This document shows positions 45,481 to 54,537 of a DNA stretch of 64,000 bases, in pieces; position 1 is the stretch's first letter; the number at the start of each line of letters is the position of its first letter. The notes under the pieces were generated by a model, which saw only the letters and a list, made by a program, of their open reading frames with translations, was not told where the DNA came from and did not search any database. Position numbers and translations under genes: made by a program. Origin of the DNA: JAVVXB01 sp036651815 (GTDB lineage Bacteria > Bacillota > Clostridia > Christensenellales > CAG-138); assembly GCA_036651815.1 (NCBI GenBank), contig JAVVXB010000016.1:4211-68210 (forward strand), read 5' to 3'.

Positions 45481-45615
45481 TTTTTATGTCATGTATCACC
45501 ATGTTTTTCCATATGTGTAGTAAGGCAGCCTTTTTTCCCATATTTCTGATGACAGCCTACAAAGAGTCCATTGTCCAAATTGAGCTGCCAATTTTTTTCG
45601 AAAAGAGTTAGTGAT

Positions 45616-46962
45616 ATGCAAACGCTTGTTGCGCTGTTGCTGCTAGCCACCGCCGGTTACTGCACCTGCCGAACGCGATTTATTCAGTTTCGACGATTTT
45701 TGCCCGCGCTCAAGCATGCTATACCGCACCGCAAATCTACACACGGGGTATCCCCTTTTCAGGCAGCGGCAACCTCACTTGCGGCAACCATTGGCACGGG
45801 TAATATCGCAGGCGTTGCAGGTGCCATTTTGCTAGGTGGTCCTGGTACTATATTTTGGATGTGGATTACCGCGCTGTTGGGCATGTCGACAAAATATGTG
45901 GAGATTTATTTCGGCATGCGCTTGCGCACAAAAACGCTGATCGGCCCGATGGCCTATATTCGCAACGGTCTTCAACCAGGCATGCATTGGCTCGCCGCAC
46001 TCTATGCGGCAGTCTGTGCACTGTCCTGTCTCTGTATGGGAAATTTGGTACAGGTAAATGCCGTTGCAGAAGCCGCCATCACATTCACGCAATCCGTCTC
46101 CATGCATACCAACCTGTCCCCAACGTTTCTTGCCGCAGCCGTTGGAACCTGTACAGCCATTGCCGTGGGTGTCGTGCAGTTCGGTGGCGCAAAACGTACC
46201 GGACAGGCCGCGGCGATCCTAGTACCGTTTATGAGCGGGCTTTATATGCTCGGTGCATTGATCGTCATCGTTGCAAATCTATCCGCATTACCGGGCGCAT
46301 TTTCTGCGATCATTCGCGGCGCTTGGTCGATGCGCGCCTTTCTGGTTGGGGTTGCTCGCGGTATGTTTACACACGAAGCGGGCCTCGGCACGGCCGCCAT
46401 CGCGCACGGTAGCGCCGACACCGACGAGGCACATGGGCAGGCGTTGTATGGCGTTTTTGAGGTCTTTCTGGATACGATCGTAATCTGTACGCTAACCGCA
46501 CTTGCAATACTGGTCAGTGGAATCCCAATTATCGCCGTAGACACAGCAAAAAACAGTGCGCTTGTCATCGACGCCTTTGGTAGCGTTTTTGGGCAAACAA
46601 CCGCCGCGGCCTGCATCTGCGTTTCGCTGGCACTGTTTGCATTTTCCAGCATATTGAGCTTCTCGCTCTATGGCGCAACCTGTATGAGCAGTCTATTTGG
46701 GTCGCGTGCAGGTACGCTCTATCAAATCTTTTTTCTGCCGTTGCTTGTGGTTGGTGCATGCATCCGCGTGTCCGCAGCATGGCAGCTTGCGGAATGGGCC
46801 AACATGGGCATCGGGCTTATCAATTCCGCCGCACTGGTCCTATTGATGCACCGAGGCTCCACCCATCGTCCATCTGCAAACAACACGGCCAAAGGATCGG
46901 TATTCCGATGCATAACGCACAATTGTTCGTGTATTTTAACGGGTCATTGCCCGGGCAATTGA
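45616..46962 (+). CDS. Alanine/glycine:cation symporter (AGCS family)
   Basis: 448 residues from ATG 45616; the frame extends 15 codons upstream with no better ribosome site (GAGTTAGTG is weak). A membrane protein with about ten helices. The AGCS signatures are present: GVSPFQAAATSLAATIGTGN near residue 50, ALLGMSTKYVEIYFGM, FTHEAGLGTAAIAHGSA (about 259-275) and HGQALYGVFEVFLDT. It imports alanine or glycine with sodium or protons. The C-terminus after about residue 430 is Ser/Thr/Cys-rich and not conserved. No adjacent operon partner. Confidence 0.9.
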   Translation: MQTLVALLLLATAGYCTCRTRFIQFRRFLPALKHAIPHRKSTHGVSPFQAAATSLAATIGTGNIAGVAGAILLGGPGTIFWMWITALLGMSTKYVEIYFGMRLRTKTLIGPMAYIRNGLQPGMHWLAALYAAVCALSCLCMGNLVQVNAVAEAAITFTQSVSMHTNLSPTFLAAAVGTCTAIAVGVVQFGGAKRTGQAAAILVPFMSGLYMLGALIVIVANLSALPGAFSAIIRGAWSMRAFLVGVARGMFTHEAGLGTAAIAHGSADTDEAHGQALYGVFEVFLDTIVICTLTALAILVSGIPIIAVDTAKNSALVIDAFGSVFGQTTAAACICVSLALFAFSSILSFSLYGATCMSSLFGSRAGTLYQIFFLPLLVVGACIRVSAAWQLAEWANMGIGLINSAALVLLMHRGSTHRPSANNTAKGSVFRCITHNCSCILTGHCPGN

Positions 46963-47642
46963 ATCTACCCGCGCAAACGACCAAAACAAGAACCAGCATG
47001 CAACGATAACGCCGTTATATCCAGGGCATGATCATAAAAAGTTTGCGTGCTATGGTAAGCGATTTAACCGTTTAAATCTGATAATTTTTCAGCGCCGTGT
47101 CTTTGAGAATTGCCTACGATGACCTCTGCACATCGGAAAAATATAAATTGGTTTTTTGAGCATGCCCTGCCGTTATGACTCATTGAATCGTTACCATCCA
47201 ACGAACGTTGCACTAAAAAAACGTCTCACGTGTGTATGACACGAGAAAAGTTTTGCAAAAGAACTGAAAAGCAGAAATCACAACAAAAGTTATATTGATG
47301 CACATTGGATCATTCCCGCTTGATTGCTCTCCTGTACATTTCAACCGCTCCATCAATAATGTACCCAGCACAGGCAAAGCCTTTATGGATGACAAGGAGA
47401 ATAGAATGCGTAAATATCCAGCAGTGAAGAGAATGCCTATTCAACTGATAACATGTATGCATAATGAATCTTATACGAGACGCATCGGCGCAACTGCCCG
47501 ATCCAAACGCGTTTGTTTTAAAATGCCGAAAACAGTCTCGCACTCGAAGGTATCGTTAGTAGCGAAATCTGGATTTTCAATTCAACATACGCGTATAACA
47601 AATGCAACCGATGTTCATACTCAATCATGAGGTGAATAACAA
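46963..47642. other. Intergenic region before spoIIR
   Basis: About 680 bases, AT-rich, without a credible gene. A GTATA element (47592 region) precedes spoIIR and resembles a sporulation -35 box, but spacing to the CATACT that follows is too long for a confident sigma-F or sigma-G assignment. Nothing else recognised. Confidence 0.4.
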
Positions 47643-48203
47643 ATGATTCCATCCCTGTTCCGTAGAAAACACATGCTTGCCACAGCCGTACTCATCGTGC
47701 TGACAGCCGCTCTTTTCTGTCTGCCTGCAGGTAAAACGCCCTCTGCGCGGGCTGAGGATATCCTGCGCTTGCACGTGATTGCCAACAGTGATTCCGCAGA
47801 GGATCAGCGAGTCAAGTTGCTGGTGCGGGACAAGCTACTCCAGGTGCTACCCGCCATGAACAGCGCAGCTGAAACGGAAGCCTATCTGCTCTCGCACGGA
47901 CGCGACATCCTAATGTTGGTAGAAAACACGCTGCGTGAAAATGGTAAGAATTATCGCGCACAGCTGATGCTCGGCAGATACCCATTTCCAGACCGTACCT
48001 ATGGAAATAAATCCTATCCGGCCGGCGACTACAACGCGCTCCGCATTGTATTGGGCAATGGGTTGGGTCAAAACTGGTGGTGCGTACTCTTTCCACCACT
48101 CTGCATTGTAACCGCTGATCAGCAGCCGCTGCCTGAAGCCGACGAAATCACATTTGAAAGTAGTATCATGAAATGGTTTCACAGCTGGGAGGTAGCGAAA
48201 TGA
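47643..48203 (+). CDS. spoIIR: Stage II sporulation protein R
   Basis: 186 residues with an N-terminal signal or membrane helix (about 9-27). LRLHVIANSDSAEDQRVKLL (about 41-60) and YPAGDYNALRIVLG... NWWCVLFPPLC are the conserved blocks of SpoIIR, the forespore-made signal that triggers SpoIIGA processing of pro-sigma-E in the mother cell. AGGTGA precedes the ATG. Its TGA overlaps the ATG of the sleB-like gene (ATGA), which suggests joint translation. Its presence marks the organism as an endospore former. Confidence 0.95.
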   Translation: MIPSLFRRKHMLATAVLIVLTAALFCLPAGKTPSARAEDILRLHVIANSDSAEDQRVKLLVRDKLLQVLPAMNSAAETEAYLLSHGRDILMLVENTLRENGKNYRAQLMLGRYPFPDRTYGNKSYPAGDYNALRIVLGNGLGQNWWCVLFPPLCIVTADQQPLPEADEITFESSIMKWFHSWEVAK

Positions 48204-48916
48204 AGCAACACCGGTTTCAATCCTTTCAGTTATTCCGATTTCTGTGCTTTTTTTTGACGCTGGTTCTCGTCATTGTTGCCGTGCAGCCCATCGCATATGC
48301 AGCTGCGCTGAAACTTGGTTCCTCCGGTGACGATGTTATCAAACTACAAAAAAAGTTGAAAAGTTGGGGATATTTTGACGGCGCTGCAGACGGCAAATTT
48401 GGCGTGAAAACCGAAGAAGCTGTCAAATATTTTCAGCGAAAAAACGGGCTGACCGCCGATGGTGTGGTTGGTTCCGCCACCGTCAAGGCGCTGGGACTGA
48501 GTCTATCCGACAACGCCTCCGGACCCTCTCATTCCTCTTCTAATAACTCCTCTTCGCCATCGGCCAGTGGAGACACCTATCTGCTGGCAAAATGCATCTA
48601 TGGGGAATCCCGTGGGGAACCCTATAAAGGACAGGTTGCCGTAGCTGCTGTAATTCTCAACCGTGTGGAATCCAGTAAATTTCCAAGCTCCATTGCGGGG
48701 GTAATCTACCAGCCCGGCGCGTTCTCCGTTGTTAACGACGGGCAGATTAATCTTGCTCCAAACGATTCTGCCCTAAAAGCAGCGCGGGATGCCATGAACG
48801 GTTACGACCCCACCGGAGGATGCGTCTACTACTATAATCCAGACAAGACAAGCAACCAATGGATCCGCTCCCGTCCCATTATTCTAACCATCGGCAGGCA
48901 TGTGTTCTGCAAATGA
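48200..48916 (+). CDS. sleB: Spore cortex-lytic enzyme SleB
   Basis: 238 residues from ATG 48200. Signal helix (about 9-34), a peptidoglycan-binding domain (LKLGSSGDDVIKLQKKLKSW ... GSATVKALGL), a Ser/Asn linker, and a Hydrolase_2 domain beginning LAKCIYGESRGEPYKGQVAV, with Glu in CIYGESRG as the expected catalytic residue, then GAFSVVNDGQI and GGCVYYYNPD. SleB is a lytic transglycosylase that cleaves spore cortex muramic-delta-lactam during germination. It is the middle gene of spoIIR-sleB-ypeB. Confidence 0.94.
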   Translation: MKQHRFQSFQLFRFLCFFLTLVLVIVAVQPIAYAAALKLGSSGDDVIKLQKKLKSWGYFDGAADGKFGVKTEEAVKYFQRKNGLTADGVVGSATVKALGLSLSDNASGPSHSSSNNSSSPSASGDTYLLAKCIYGESRGEPYKGQVAVAAVILNRVESSKFPSSIAGVIYQPGAFSVVNDGQINLAPNDSALKAARDAMNGYDPTGGCVYYYNPDKTSNQWIRSRPIILTIGRHVFCK

Positions 48917-48929
48917 CGGAGGTACGCTC

Positions 48930-50288
48930 ATGAAAGACACCCGCAAGTTTCAAACCGTAATTTTGTTCGCCGTACCGGTGGTGCTATCCCTTGCGCTTGC
49001 GGCCGTATGCATCTGGGCAAGTGAAAGCAACAAAAATGTGCAGCAGCAATGTGCAAATCTTGAAAACGAAGTACAATCTGCATACCGGCAGGCGGTTTAT
49101 CAGTTGAGCGACAACATCAACGACCTGCAAACCTCGCTCAAAAAGTTACAGGTCACCGGCAGTACTTCGCAGCACATTCTACTGCTATCCGACGTTTGGC
49201 GGCTATCTGGCGCAGCGGTAGCCAACATGGGCAATATTCCGTCCTCACATGTAGATACCGCCGATCTAAATGCATTTATTGTGCGCACAGGCGACTATGC
49301 GCGGGTACTATGCCGCCGCATTCTGGATGGTGGCGTATTGGTCAGCGACGATTATCAGCAACTCAATCAGCTCTATGAGGCGAGCGTTGGCATTGGTAAC
49401 GAACTGAAAGTGCGCCTCGATAATGACGATTTCCCATCCGCCTCGCTGGATATGGACGGCTATTTTACCGGGTCTGAAATGGGCGAAGATGCGCAAAAGG
49501 ATGAGGAAAGCATACCCGATTATCCGACCTTGATCTACGATGGACCGTTCTCCGAAAGCAACGAGAAGCCAAACCCCAAAGGGATCGGCAGCGACGAAGT
49601 GGATGAGTCTAAGGCCAAAGAGATTGCCATACAATACTTAGGCGGTGGACAATTGGAAAGCTCCGGCCTGGAAGAGGGAACAATCCCTGTATTTGGTTTC
49701 TTCGGAACCAACAAGGACGGCCGCAATGTGGAAATCACCGTGACGAAGCAGGGCGGCGCGGTGCTATGGATGATGGCCGAGACGCCCATCGGCACCAGTG
49801 GAAAACCAGATGAAGCGACGGGGAAAAAGCTATCCGATGCAGGCAAGTCCTATCTGGATGCCCATGGCTACGCAAACATGGAGGCCACCTACGCACAATT
49901 CTATGACGGAATTGCCGTGCTGAATTTTGCTGCAACTGAGCACCAGATTATTCTATACGCGGATCTGGTCAAGGTATATGTGGAGCAGTCCAGCGGAGCA
50001 ATTGTGGGAATTGATGCAACCAACTACCTAATGTGCCACAGCCCGCGCACACTACCCATGCCCACCATTACGGAGGAAGATGCGCGCGCAACCGTCTCCG
50101 AAGCGTTGGAGATTAAATCAGTGCGGCTGGCACTGATTCCAAAGACAGCTTCCACTGAGGTGCTGTGTTATGAAGTCAAAGGTACAAGCCAACAGACAGA
50201 TTTTATTGTTTATATTGACGCTACCACGGGTTCGGAACAGGAAATCTTTGAGATCATTAACTCCGAAGAAGGCCAGCTTGTTGTATAA
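48930..50288 (+). CDS. ypeB: Germination protein YpeB
   Basis: 452 residues from ATG 48930, behind GGAGG. One N-terminal membrane helix (about 8-28), an alpha-helical region with ENEVQSAYRQAVYQLSDNIN, and C-terminal PepSY-type repeats (DESKAKEIAIQYLGGG; TGKKLSDAGKSYLDAHGY; EEDARATVSEALEI). YpeB is required to hold and stabilise SleB in the dormant spore; the two genes are nearly always adjacent, as here (13 bases apart). Confidence 0.94.
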   Translation: MKDTRKFQTVILFAVPVVLSLALAAVCIWASESNKNVQQQCANLENEVQSAYRQAVYQLSDNINDLQTSLKKLQVTGSTSQHILLLSDVWRLSGAAVANMGNIPSSHVDTADLNAFIVRTGDYARVLCRRILDGGVLVSDDYQQLNQLYEASVGIGNELKVRLDNDDFPSASLDMDGYFTGSEMGEDAQKDEESIPDYPTLIYDGPFSESNEKPNPKGIGSDEVDESKAKEIAIQYLGGGQLESSGLEEGTIPVFGFFGTNKDGRNVEITVTKQGGAVLWMMAETPIGTSGKPDEATGKKLSDAGKSYLDAHGYANMEATYAQFYDGIAVLNFAATEHQIILYADLVKVYVEQSSGAIVGIDATNYLMCHSPRTLPMPTITEEDARATVSEALEIKSVRLALIPKTASTEVLCYEVKGTSQQTDFIVYIDATTGSEQEIFEIINSEEGQLVV

Positions 50289-50342
50289 TCCAACAGGCAA
50301 AGTAAGGTAGTTCTATTTGCACGGATGCAGATTCTTCAAAAT

Positions 50343-50368
50343 AGCGCAGCATACGTCTGCGCTTTTTT
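50343..50368 (+). terminator. Terminator of the spoIIR-sleB-ypeB operon
   Basis: AGCGCAG (50343-50349) pairs with CTGCGCT (50357-50363), followed by TTTTT. Confidence 0.85.
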
Positions 50369-50607
50369 ATATTTGTTTTATTCGCTTTCCGCTACAACTG
50401 GGTCAGTATAAAGCCCTTCCCATACGCGTCTTTGAATTTCTGATGCAATAAATAGCAATCGACTAGTAAAATCATCCTGCATATTCATGTCCATTTCGTG
50501 CTTCGTTTATCATACCATCCAATAGAATCTAGAAAATCCATTCATTTATTCCTGAAATTTTTATTCCAAGACAAATTGCATCTGATTCTCCTTTATCATC
50601 TATGCAT
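50369..50607. other. Spacer before the phage-like cluster
   Basis: About 240 AT-rich bases. This must hold the promoter of the terminase operon unless it is read through from ypeB; no well-spaced box pair was found. No integrase, repressor or attachment-like repeat is visible. Confidence 0.45.
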
Positions 50608-50635
50608 GGACAGGGAACGGCCTCTTTCCCTGTCC
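50608..50635 (+). promoter_or_regulatory. Perfect hairpin directly upstream of terS
   Basis: GGACAGGGAA (50608-50617) and TTCCCTGTCC (50626-50635) form a 10-bp stem with an 8-base loop. AAGGAGGAAAGGAG, the ribosome site of the small terminase gene, starts one base later. There is no T-run, so control of translation, RNA processing or a packaging/cleavage site is more likely than termination. Confidence 0.6.
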
Positions 50636-50655
50636 AAGGAGGAAAGGAGTACGAC

Positions 50656-51057
50656 ATGGTGAACTCGTTGAATGCAACGACGCTGGCAGCAAGGATCGAC
50701 GCATATTTTACCGCGTGTGACGAGACGGCGGAACGTGTGACCTTGAAAAATGGCAGCGTCAGTTGCCGCCAAACCCCGTATACACTGGCAGGCTTGAGTG
50801 AAGCGCTCAAGGTGTCCCAAGCAGAAATCCGGGAAAAGGCGGATCAGGTTCGCAGCTGCACCGGCAGGCTATACGCCGATGCAATGCGGCGCATTGAACG
50901 CTACACCGTGGAACGCGCGCTGCTCGGTGAATTGCAGTACAGCGTCGCGGCAATGCTGTTGCGCGAACTTGGCTCCGGTGACGACAAGCTTCCGCCGGAC
51001 GAGAGCGACAACCGAATTGTGATCGTATTGGAGGATCCGGAAGGGTGGAGCGAGTAA
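50656..51057 (+). CDS. Phage small terminase subunit (putative)
   Basis: 133 residues from ATG 50656, 12 bases after a long GGAGG-rich ribosome site. The helix-turn-helix region TPYTLAGLSEALKVSQAEIR is typical of small terminase subunits, and the C-terminal helices RLYADAMRRIERYTVERALLG and ELQYSVAAMLLREL fit the oligomerisation core of such proteins. These subunits recognise DNA to be packaged into heads. The large subunit starts immediately after the stop. Confidence 0.75.
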   Translation: MVNSLNATTLAARIDAYFTACDETAERVTLKNGSVSCRQTPYTLAGLSEALKVSQAEIREKADQVRSCTGRLYADAMRRIERYTVERALLGELQYSVAAMLLRELGSGDDKLPPDESDNRIVIVLEDPEGWSE

Positions 51058-51058
51058 C

Positions 51059-52399
51059 GTGGAAATACATTTAAAAGGCTGTCCAAATCCACGGCAAAAA
51101 GAGTTTTTTGCGTCCCACGCCCGGCACACTGCCTACGGCGGCGCGCGCGGCGGCGGCAAAAGCTGGGCAATGCGCAGAAAATTTGTGCTACTTGCGCTCC
51201 ACTACGAAGGCCTCCAACTCCTGTTGCTCCGGCGTACGTTACCCGAGTTGACCGAGAACCATGTGCGGCCGCTGCTGACGGAATTATCCGGGTTTGTCAA
51301 TTACAACCAAACGCAACGCGTATTTACGTTTCCTAACAGCAGCCGTATCTGTCTCGGGTACTGCGACCTTGAAAAAGATATTTATCGATATCAGGGTCAG
51401 GAGTATGACGTGATTGGTCTAGAGGAGGCTACCCATTTTTCGGAGGAACAGATGCAGTTTATGACCACCTGCAACCGTTCCGTCCGCACCGATTTCGCAC
51501 CGCGGATGTACTACACCTGCAATCCCGGCGGTATCGGCCACGGCTGGGTCAAACGTCTGTTCATCGACAGGACCTACCGCAACTGCGAGCGCGGAAAGGA
51601 TTATGTGTTCATCCCTGCACGTGTCACCGACAACCCCGTGCTGATGAAGAACAATCCAGCCTATCTCGAGACGCTCCGAAACCTGCCGGAGCATCTGCGA
51701 CGAGCGCACCTTGAAGGTGACTGGGATGTGCTGGCCGGGCAATACTTTGCCGAATTCGCGCGCAATCGGCACGTCGTCGAACCGTTCTCCATCCCTACGG
51801 ATTGGCGGCGTTTTTGTGCCATGGATTGGGGCTACAACGATCCGTGCGCCGTGCTGTGGTTTGCCGTTGCGCCCGGAGGACGCGTGTATGTATACCGAGA
51901 ATCGTATGAGCGTGGCGTGCTATCCAGCCGGATGGCCGAGCGCATCCGTTCTTACACGGGGAACGAGCGGATTGCATACACAGTGGCGTCCCCGGACGCA
52001 TGGCAACAGCGCGGCATTCAACAGAGTGGCGACATCGGAGGAATGTGTATTGCGGAAGTGTTTGAAAAAGGCGGTATTCCGCTGCTCAAAGCCGACAACA
52101 CCCGCGTGGCCGGTTGGCAGCGCGTGCGAGAATATCTCGCAGACATGGACGACGGACTACCAGGACTGCATATTTTCTCCAGCTGCACAAACCTCATTCG
52201 CACGCTGCCAATGCTGACCTACGATGAACACTTTCCCGAGGATGTTGCTGCAAACTGCGAAGATCACGCGCCGGAAGCGCTGCGATACGGGCTGATGTCA
52301 AGACCCGTCAGTCAAAGAACACGCATGTTGCCTAAAAAGCGTGTCTATGATCCGTTTGCAGCCAATGAACCTGCCATGGACGGCTTTGTACAGCTATGA
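51059..52399 (+). CDS. Phage large terminase subunit
   Basis: 446 residues from a GTG. ATPase: Walker A GGARGGGKS (27-35), Walker B YDVIGLEEA (about 115-123), and the coupling region TCNPGG. Nuclease: CAMDWGYNDPCAVLW (first Asp, near 258), YTVASPDAW (second acidic site) and EDHAPEALRYGLM near the end. All catalytic positions expected for a working headful or cohesive-end packaging motor are present. It docks on the portal encoded next. Confidence 0.93.
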   Translation: MEIHLKGCPNPRQKEFFASHARHTAYGGARGGGKSWAMRRKFVLLALHYEGLQLLLLRRTLPELTENHVRPLLTELSGFVNYNQTQRVFTFPNSSRICLGYCDLEKDIYRYQGQEYDVIGLEEATHFSEEQMQFMTTCNRSVRTDFAPRMYYTCNPGGIGHGWVKRLFIDRTYRNCERGKDYVFIPARVTDNPVLMKNNPAYLETLRNLPEHLRRAHLEGDWDVLAGQYFAEFARNRHVVEPFSIPTDWRRFCAMDWGYNDPCAVLWFAVAPGGRVYVYRESYERGVLSSRMAERIRSYTGNERIAYTVASPDAWQQRGIQQSGDIGGMCIAEVFEKGGIPLLKADNTRVAGWQRVREYLADMDDGLPGLHIFSSCTNLIRTLPMLTYDEHFPEDVAANCEDHAPEALRYGLMSRPVSQRTRMLPKKRVYDPFAANEPAMDGFVQL

Positions 52400-52423
52400 C
52401 GACATTTTTTTTGAGGAGGAACC

Positions 52424-54019
52424 ATGAAAACAGATATGGAAACGGGAGATAAGCGGTTGCTTAAGCAACGTGCTTACGGGCTGTTTGCAGAATTCCGCAG
52501 CGCTTATGTCGCCGAATGGCAGCGACTGCAAAACTGCGAACGAATGTACCGAGGCGACCATTGGTACGATGTCCCAATGCTGGATCGCAACGAGCCGCGG
52601 CCGGTAACGCCGGTCATTCAGTCCACCATTGAAAACATAAAGTCAGAGTTGATGGACCGCGTGCCAGAAGCGGTGATCGCCCCCGAAAGCGCCGCCGATG
52701 GACAGATTGCGCAGGTGATCGAAGCAATCATCCGCCAGAACCATGACGTAAGCTGCTATGTAAAGGAATATCGTAAAATTATCCACGATCTGTTGGTTGG
52801 CGGATATGCGGTGCAGGAAGTCGGCTATGACAGTGCGCTCAACAGCGGCCTTGGCGGAGCATTTATCCGGCACGTGGACGTGCGCAGCATTCTGTTTGAT
52901 CCGCTGGTCAGCGAAATGCAAGAAGGCCGTGGGGTATTCAAAATCGTCTTGCGCACCAGGGATTGGATTGAACAGCATTTCCCAGAGAAATCAGCCTTTT
53001 TGACCGACGACGCCTATGGCAATTCCGAAGCAGTTGAGGATGAGGTTCTGCACGGCGACCGCAAGAATACGATGCTGCTAATCGAATACTGGTGGCGGGA
53101 ATACGACGCGGAAAGCGATCTGTTCCACGTCCATATGGCACAATTGGCCGGCAATACGTTGCTCTCCGACAGCAGGGATTATAAACCAAATGGATATTTT
53201 GACCACGGGCTGTACCCTTTTGTGCTGACTCCGCTGTTTGTACGCAAGGGATCCTGTCTCGGGCTTGGCATTGTGGATATGTTTGAAACGCAGCAGAAAT
53301 ATGCGGACAAGCTTGACCAAATCGTTCTTAAAAACGCACTGATGGCATCCCACAACAAGCTACTCGTCACTGAGGCCTCCGGTTTTGATATCGATGACCT
53401 CCGGGACTGGTCCAAGGAAGTCCATCAGGGTGAAAGCTTAAACGGGGTCACGTGGTTTTCCACCCCTCCCCTGCCCGCTTACGTCATTACGTATATTGAC
53501 CAGATTCGCCAATCCATCAAACAAGAAAGCGGAGCCAACGATTTTTCCCGCGGAATGACGACAGGCGGCATTACCTCGGCAGCCGCAATTGCTTCATTAC
53601 AGGAAATGAGCAACAAGCGCGCGCGCATGGTTTCAAGATTGCTGCATGAAGCATTTCGCGATGCGGTGCGACTGGAGATTATGGTGGAACGAGAATTCAA
53701 CTTCTTTACCCGCACAGTGACCGTCAACATAGACGGCGAAATGACCGAACAATCCTTCGAGAGCGCAATGCTCGTCCGTTTTGCACCGGGTAATGTCGCC
53801 CTGCCGGTTGAATTTCTCATCTCCGTAAAAGCGCAGCAGGAAACGCAATACACGGCCATGACACAAAACGAGCTGGTGCTCAAGATGCTTCAGGCAGGCA
53901 TGATGCAGCCTGATCAAGCAGTCGAATTAATGATGTTTGATGGCAAGGAACAGTTACTTAAGCAACTCAGGGACCAAACCAACGAGGCGGCGAATTTGCC
54001 GCAAGGAGGAACGCAATGA
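52424..54019 (+). CDS. Phage portal protein
   Basis: 531 residues. Portal fold of the podovirus type: RLQNCERMYRGDHW, RPVTPVIQSTIENIKSELMD near the start, GIVDMFETQQKYADKLDQIV in the stem region, and GITSAAAIASLQEMSNKRAR, which is very frequent in portals of this class. Portals form the dodecameric ring at one head vertex, the entry for DNA. GAGGAGG precedes the ATG; the stop overlaps the next gene by four bases. Confidence 0.88.
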   Translation: MKTDMETGDKRLLKQRAYGLFAEFRSAYVAEWQRLQNCERMYRGDHWYDVPMLDRNEPRPVTPVIQSTIENIKSELMDRVPEAVIAPESAADGQIAQVIEAIIRQNHDVSCYVKEYRKIIHDLLVGGYAVQEVGYDSALNSGLGGAFIRHVDVRSILFDPLVSEMQEGRGVFKIVLRTRDWIEQHFPEKSAFLTDDAYGNSEAVEDEVLHGDRKNTMLLIEYWWREYDAESDLFHVHMAQLAGNTLLSDSRDYKPNGYFDHGLYPFVLTPLFVRKGSCLGLGIVDMFETQQKYADKLDQIVLKNALMASHNKLLVTEASGFDIDDLRDWSKEVHQGESLNGVTWFSTPPLPAYVITYIDQIRQSIKQESGANDFSRGMTTGGITSAAAIASLQEMSNKRARMVSRLLHEAFRDAVRLEIMVEREFNFFTRTVTVNIDGEMTEQSFESAMLVRFAPGNVALPVEFLISVKAQQETQYTAMTQNELVLKMLQAGMMQPDQAVELMMFDGKEQLLKQLRDQTNEAANLPQGGTQ

Positions 54020-54519
54020 AACAAAATCACAGCGTAATTGAGCGCACACTTGGCAGCGAGGAAATGCAATCGCAGCAGACCATCCCACAGACCAATCCCC
54101 ATCATGCGCAGGAACCGGCGTTCCCCGGCATGCGTCAGGATAGCATGGACGAAAACTCCGACTTTGAGGAAATCGTAGGAGAATTTTACGAATTGATTCG
54201 CAAAGGTGAACTTCCGCAGAGTTTTGACATCAAAACAGCCTGCGAAGATCCCGCGTTTGCAGATTTGCTGGCTCAGTATCCAGCAGATGCATCTGTACGC
54301 ATCTATACTGCTGAACAGAAAGCTGCCATGGCTGAAAGCAACGCCATGCAGCAGGTGACTGACCGCGTAAAAACCCGTAACGCACTGCCGCGAAGCCAGC
54401 GTGGTGCAGCAATGCCTGCGCCGGTCAACGACTATGCCGGCATGAGCAGCGAATCGTTCCGCACGCTGTTACAGCAGGCCAAAAAAATGGCCCGTAACGG
54501 CGGAAAAACCAGACTGTAG
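54016..54519 (+). CDS. Putative phage scaffold protein
   Basis: 167 residues, hydrophilic and helical, Gln/Glu-rich (EEMQSQQTIPQTNPHHAQ; DENSDFEEIVGEFYELIRKG), ending with a basic tail (KKMARNGGKTRL) suited for docking on capsid. The position between portal and capsid is the classic scaffold site. ATGA overlap with the portal gene shows translational coupling. Identification rests on position and composition, not on a conserved motif. Confidence 0.6.
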   Translation: MKQNHSVIERTLGSEEMQSQQTIPQTNPHHAQEPAFPGMRQDSMDENSDFEEIVGEFYELIRKGELPQSFDIKTACEDPAFADLLAQYPADASVRIYTAEQKAAMAESNAMQQVTDRVKTRNALPRSQRGAAMPAPVNDYAGMSSESFRTLLQQAKKMARNGGKTRL

Positions 54520-54537
54520 TACAAAGGAGAATCATCA

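Larger units (their letters stand above)
44993..45615. other. Intergenic region with a 16-bp direct repeat
   Basis: About 620 bases between the ABC operon and the symporter gene, with no credible open frame. CACACGCCGTATGTTT occurs at 45085-45100 and again at 45465-45480; each copy is followed by a similar ATCACC...GTTTT stretch. GGTGAT-TATAA-ATCACC (45102-45118) is a small hairpin beside the first copy and could end the ABC transcript. No glycine riboswitch consensus was found in front of the symporter. Confidence 0.55.

Noticed and set aside
45000..45615. Possible glycine riboswitch before the AGCS symporter
   Set aside because: The conserved glycine aptamer cores were not found; only a short repeat and a weak hairpin are present.
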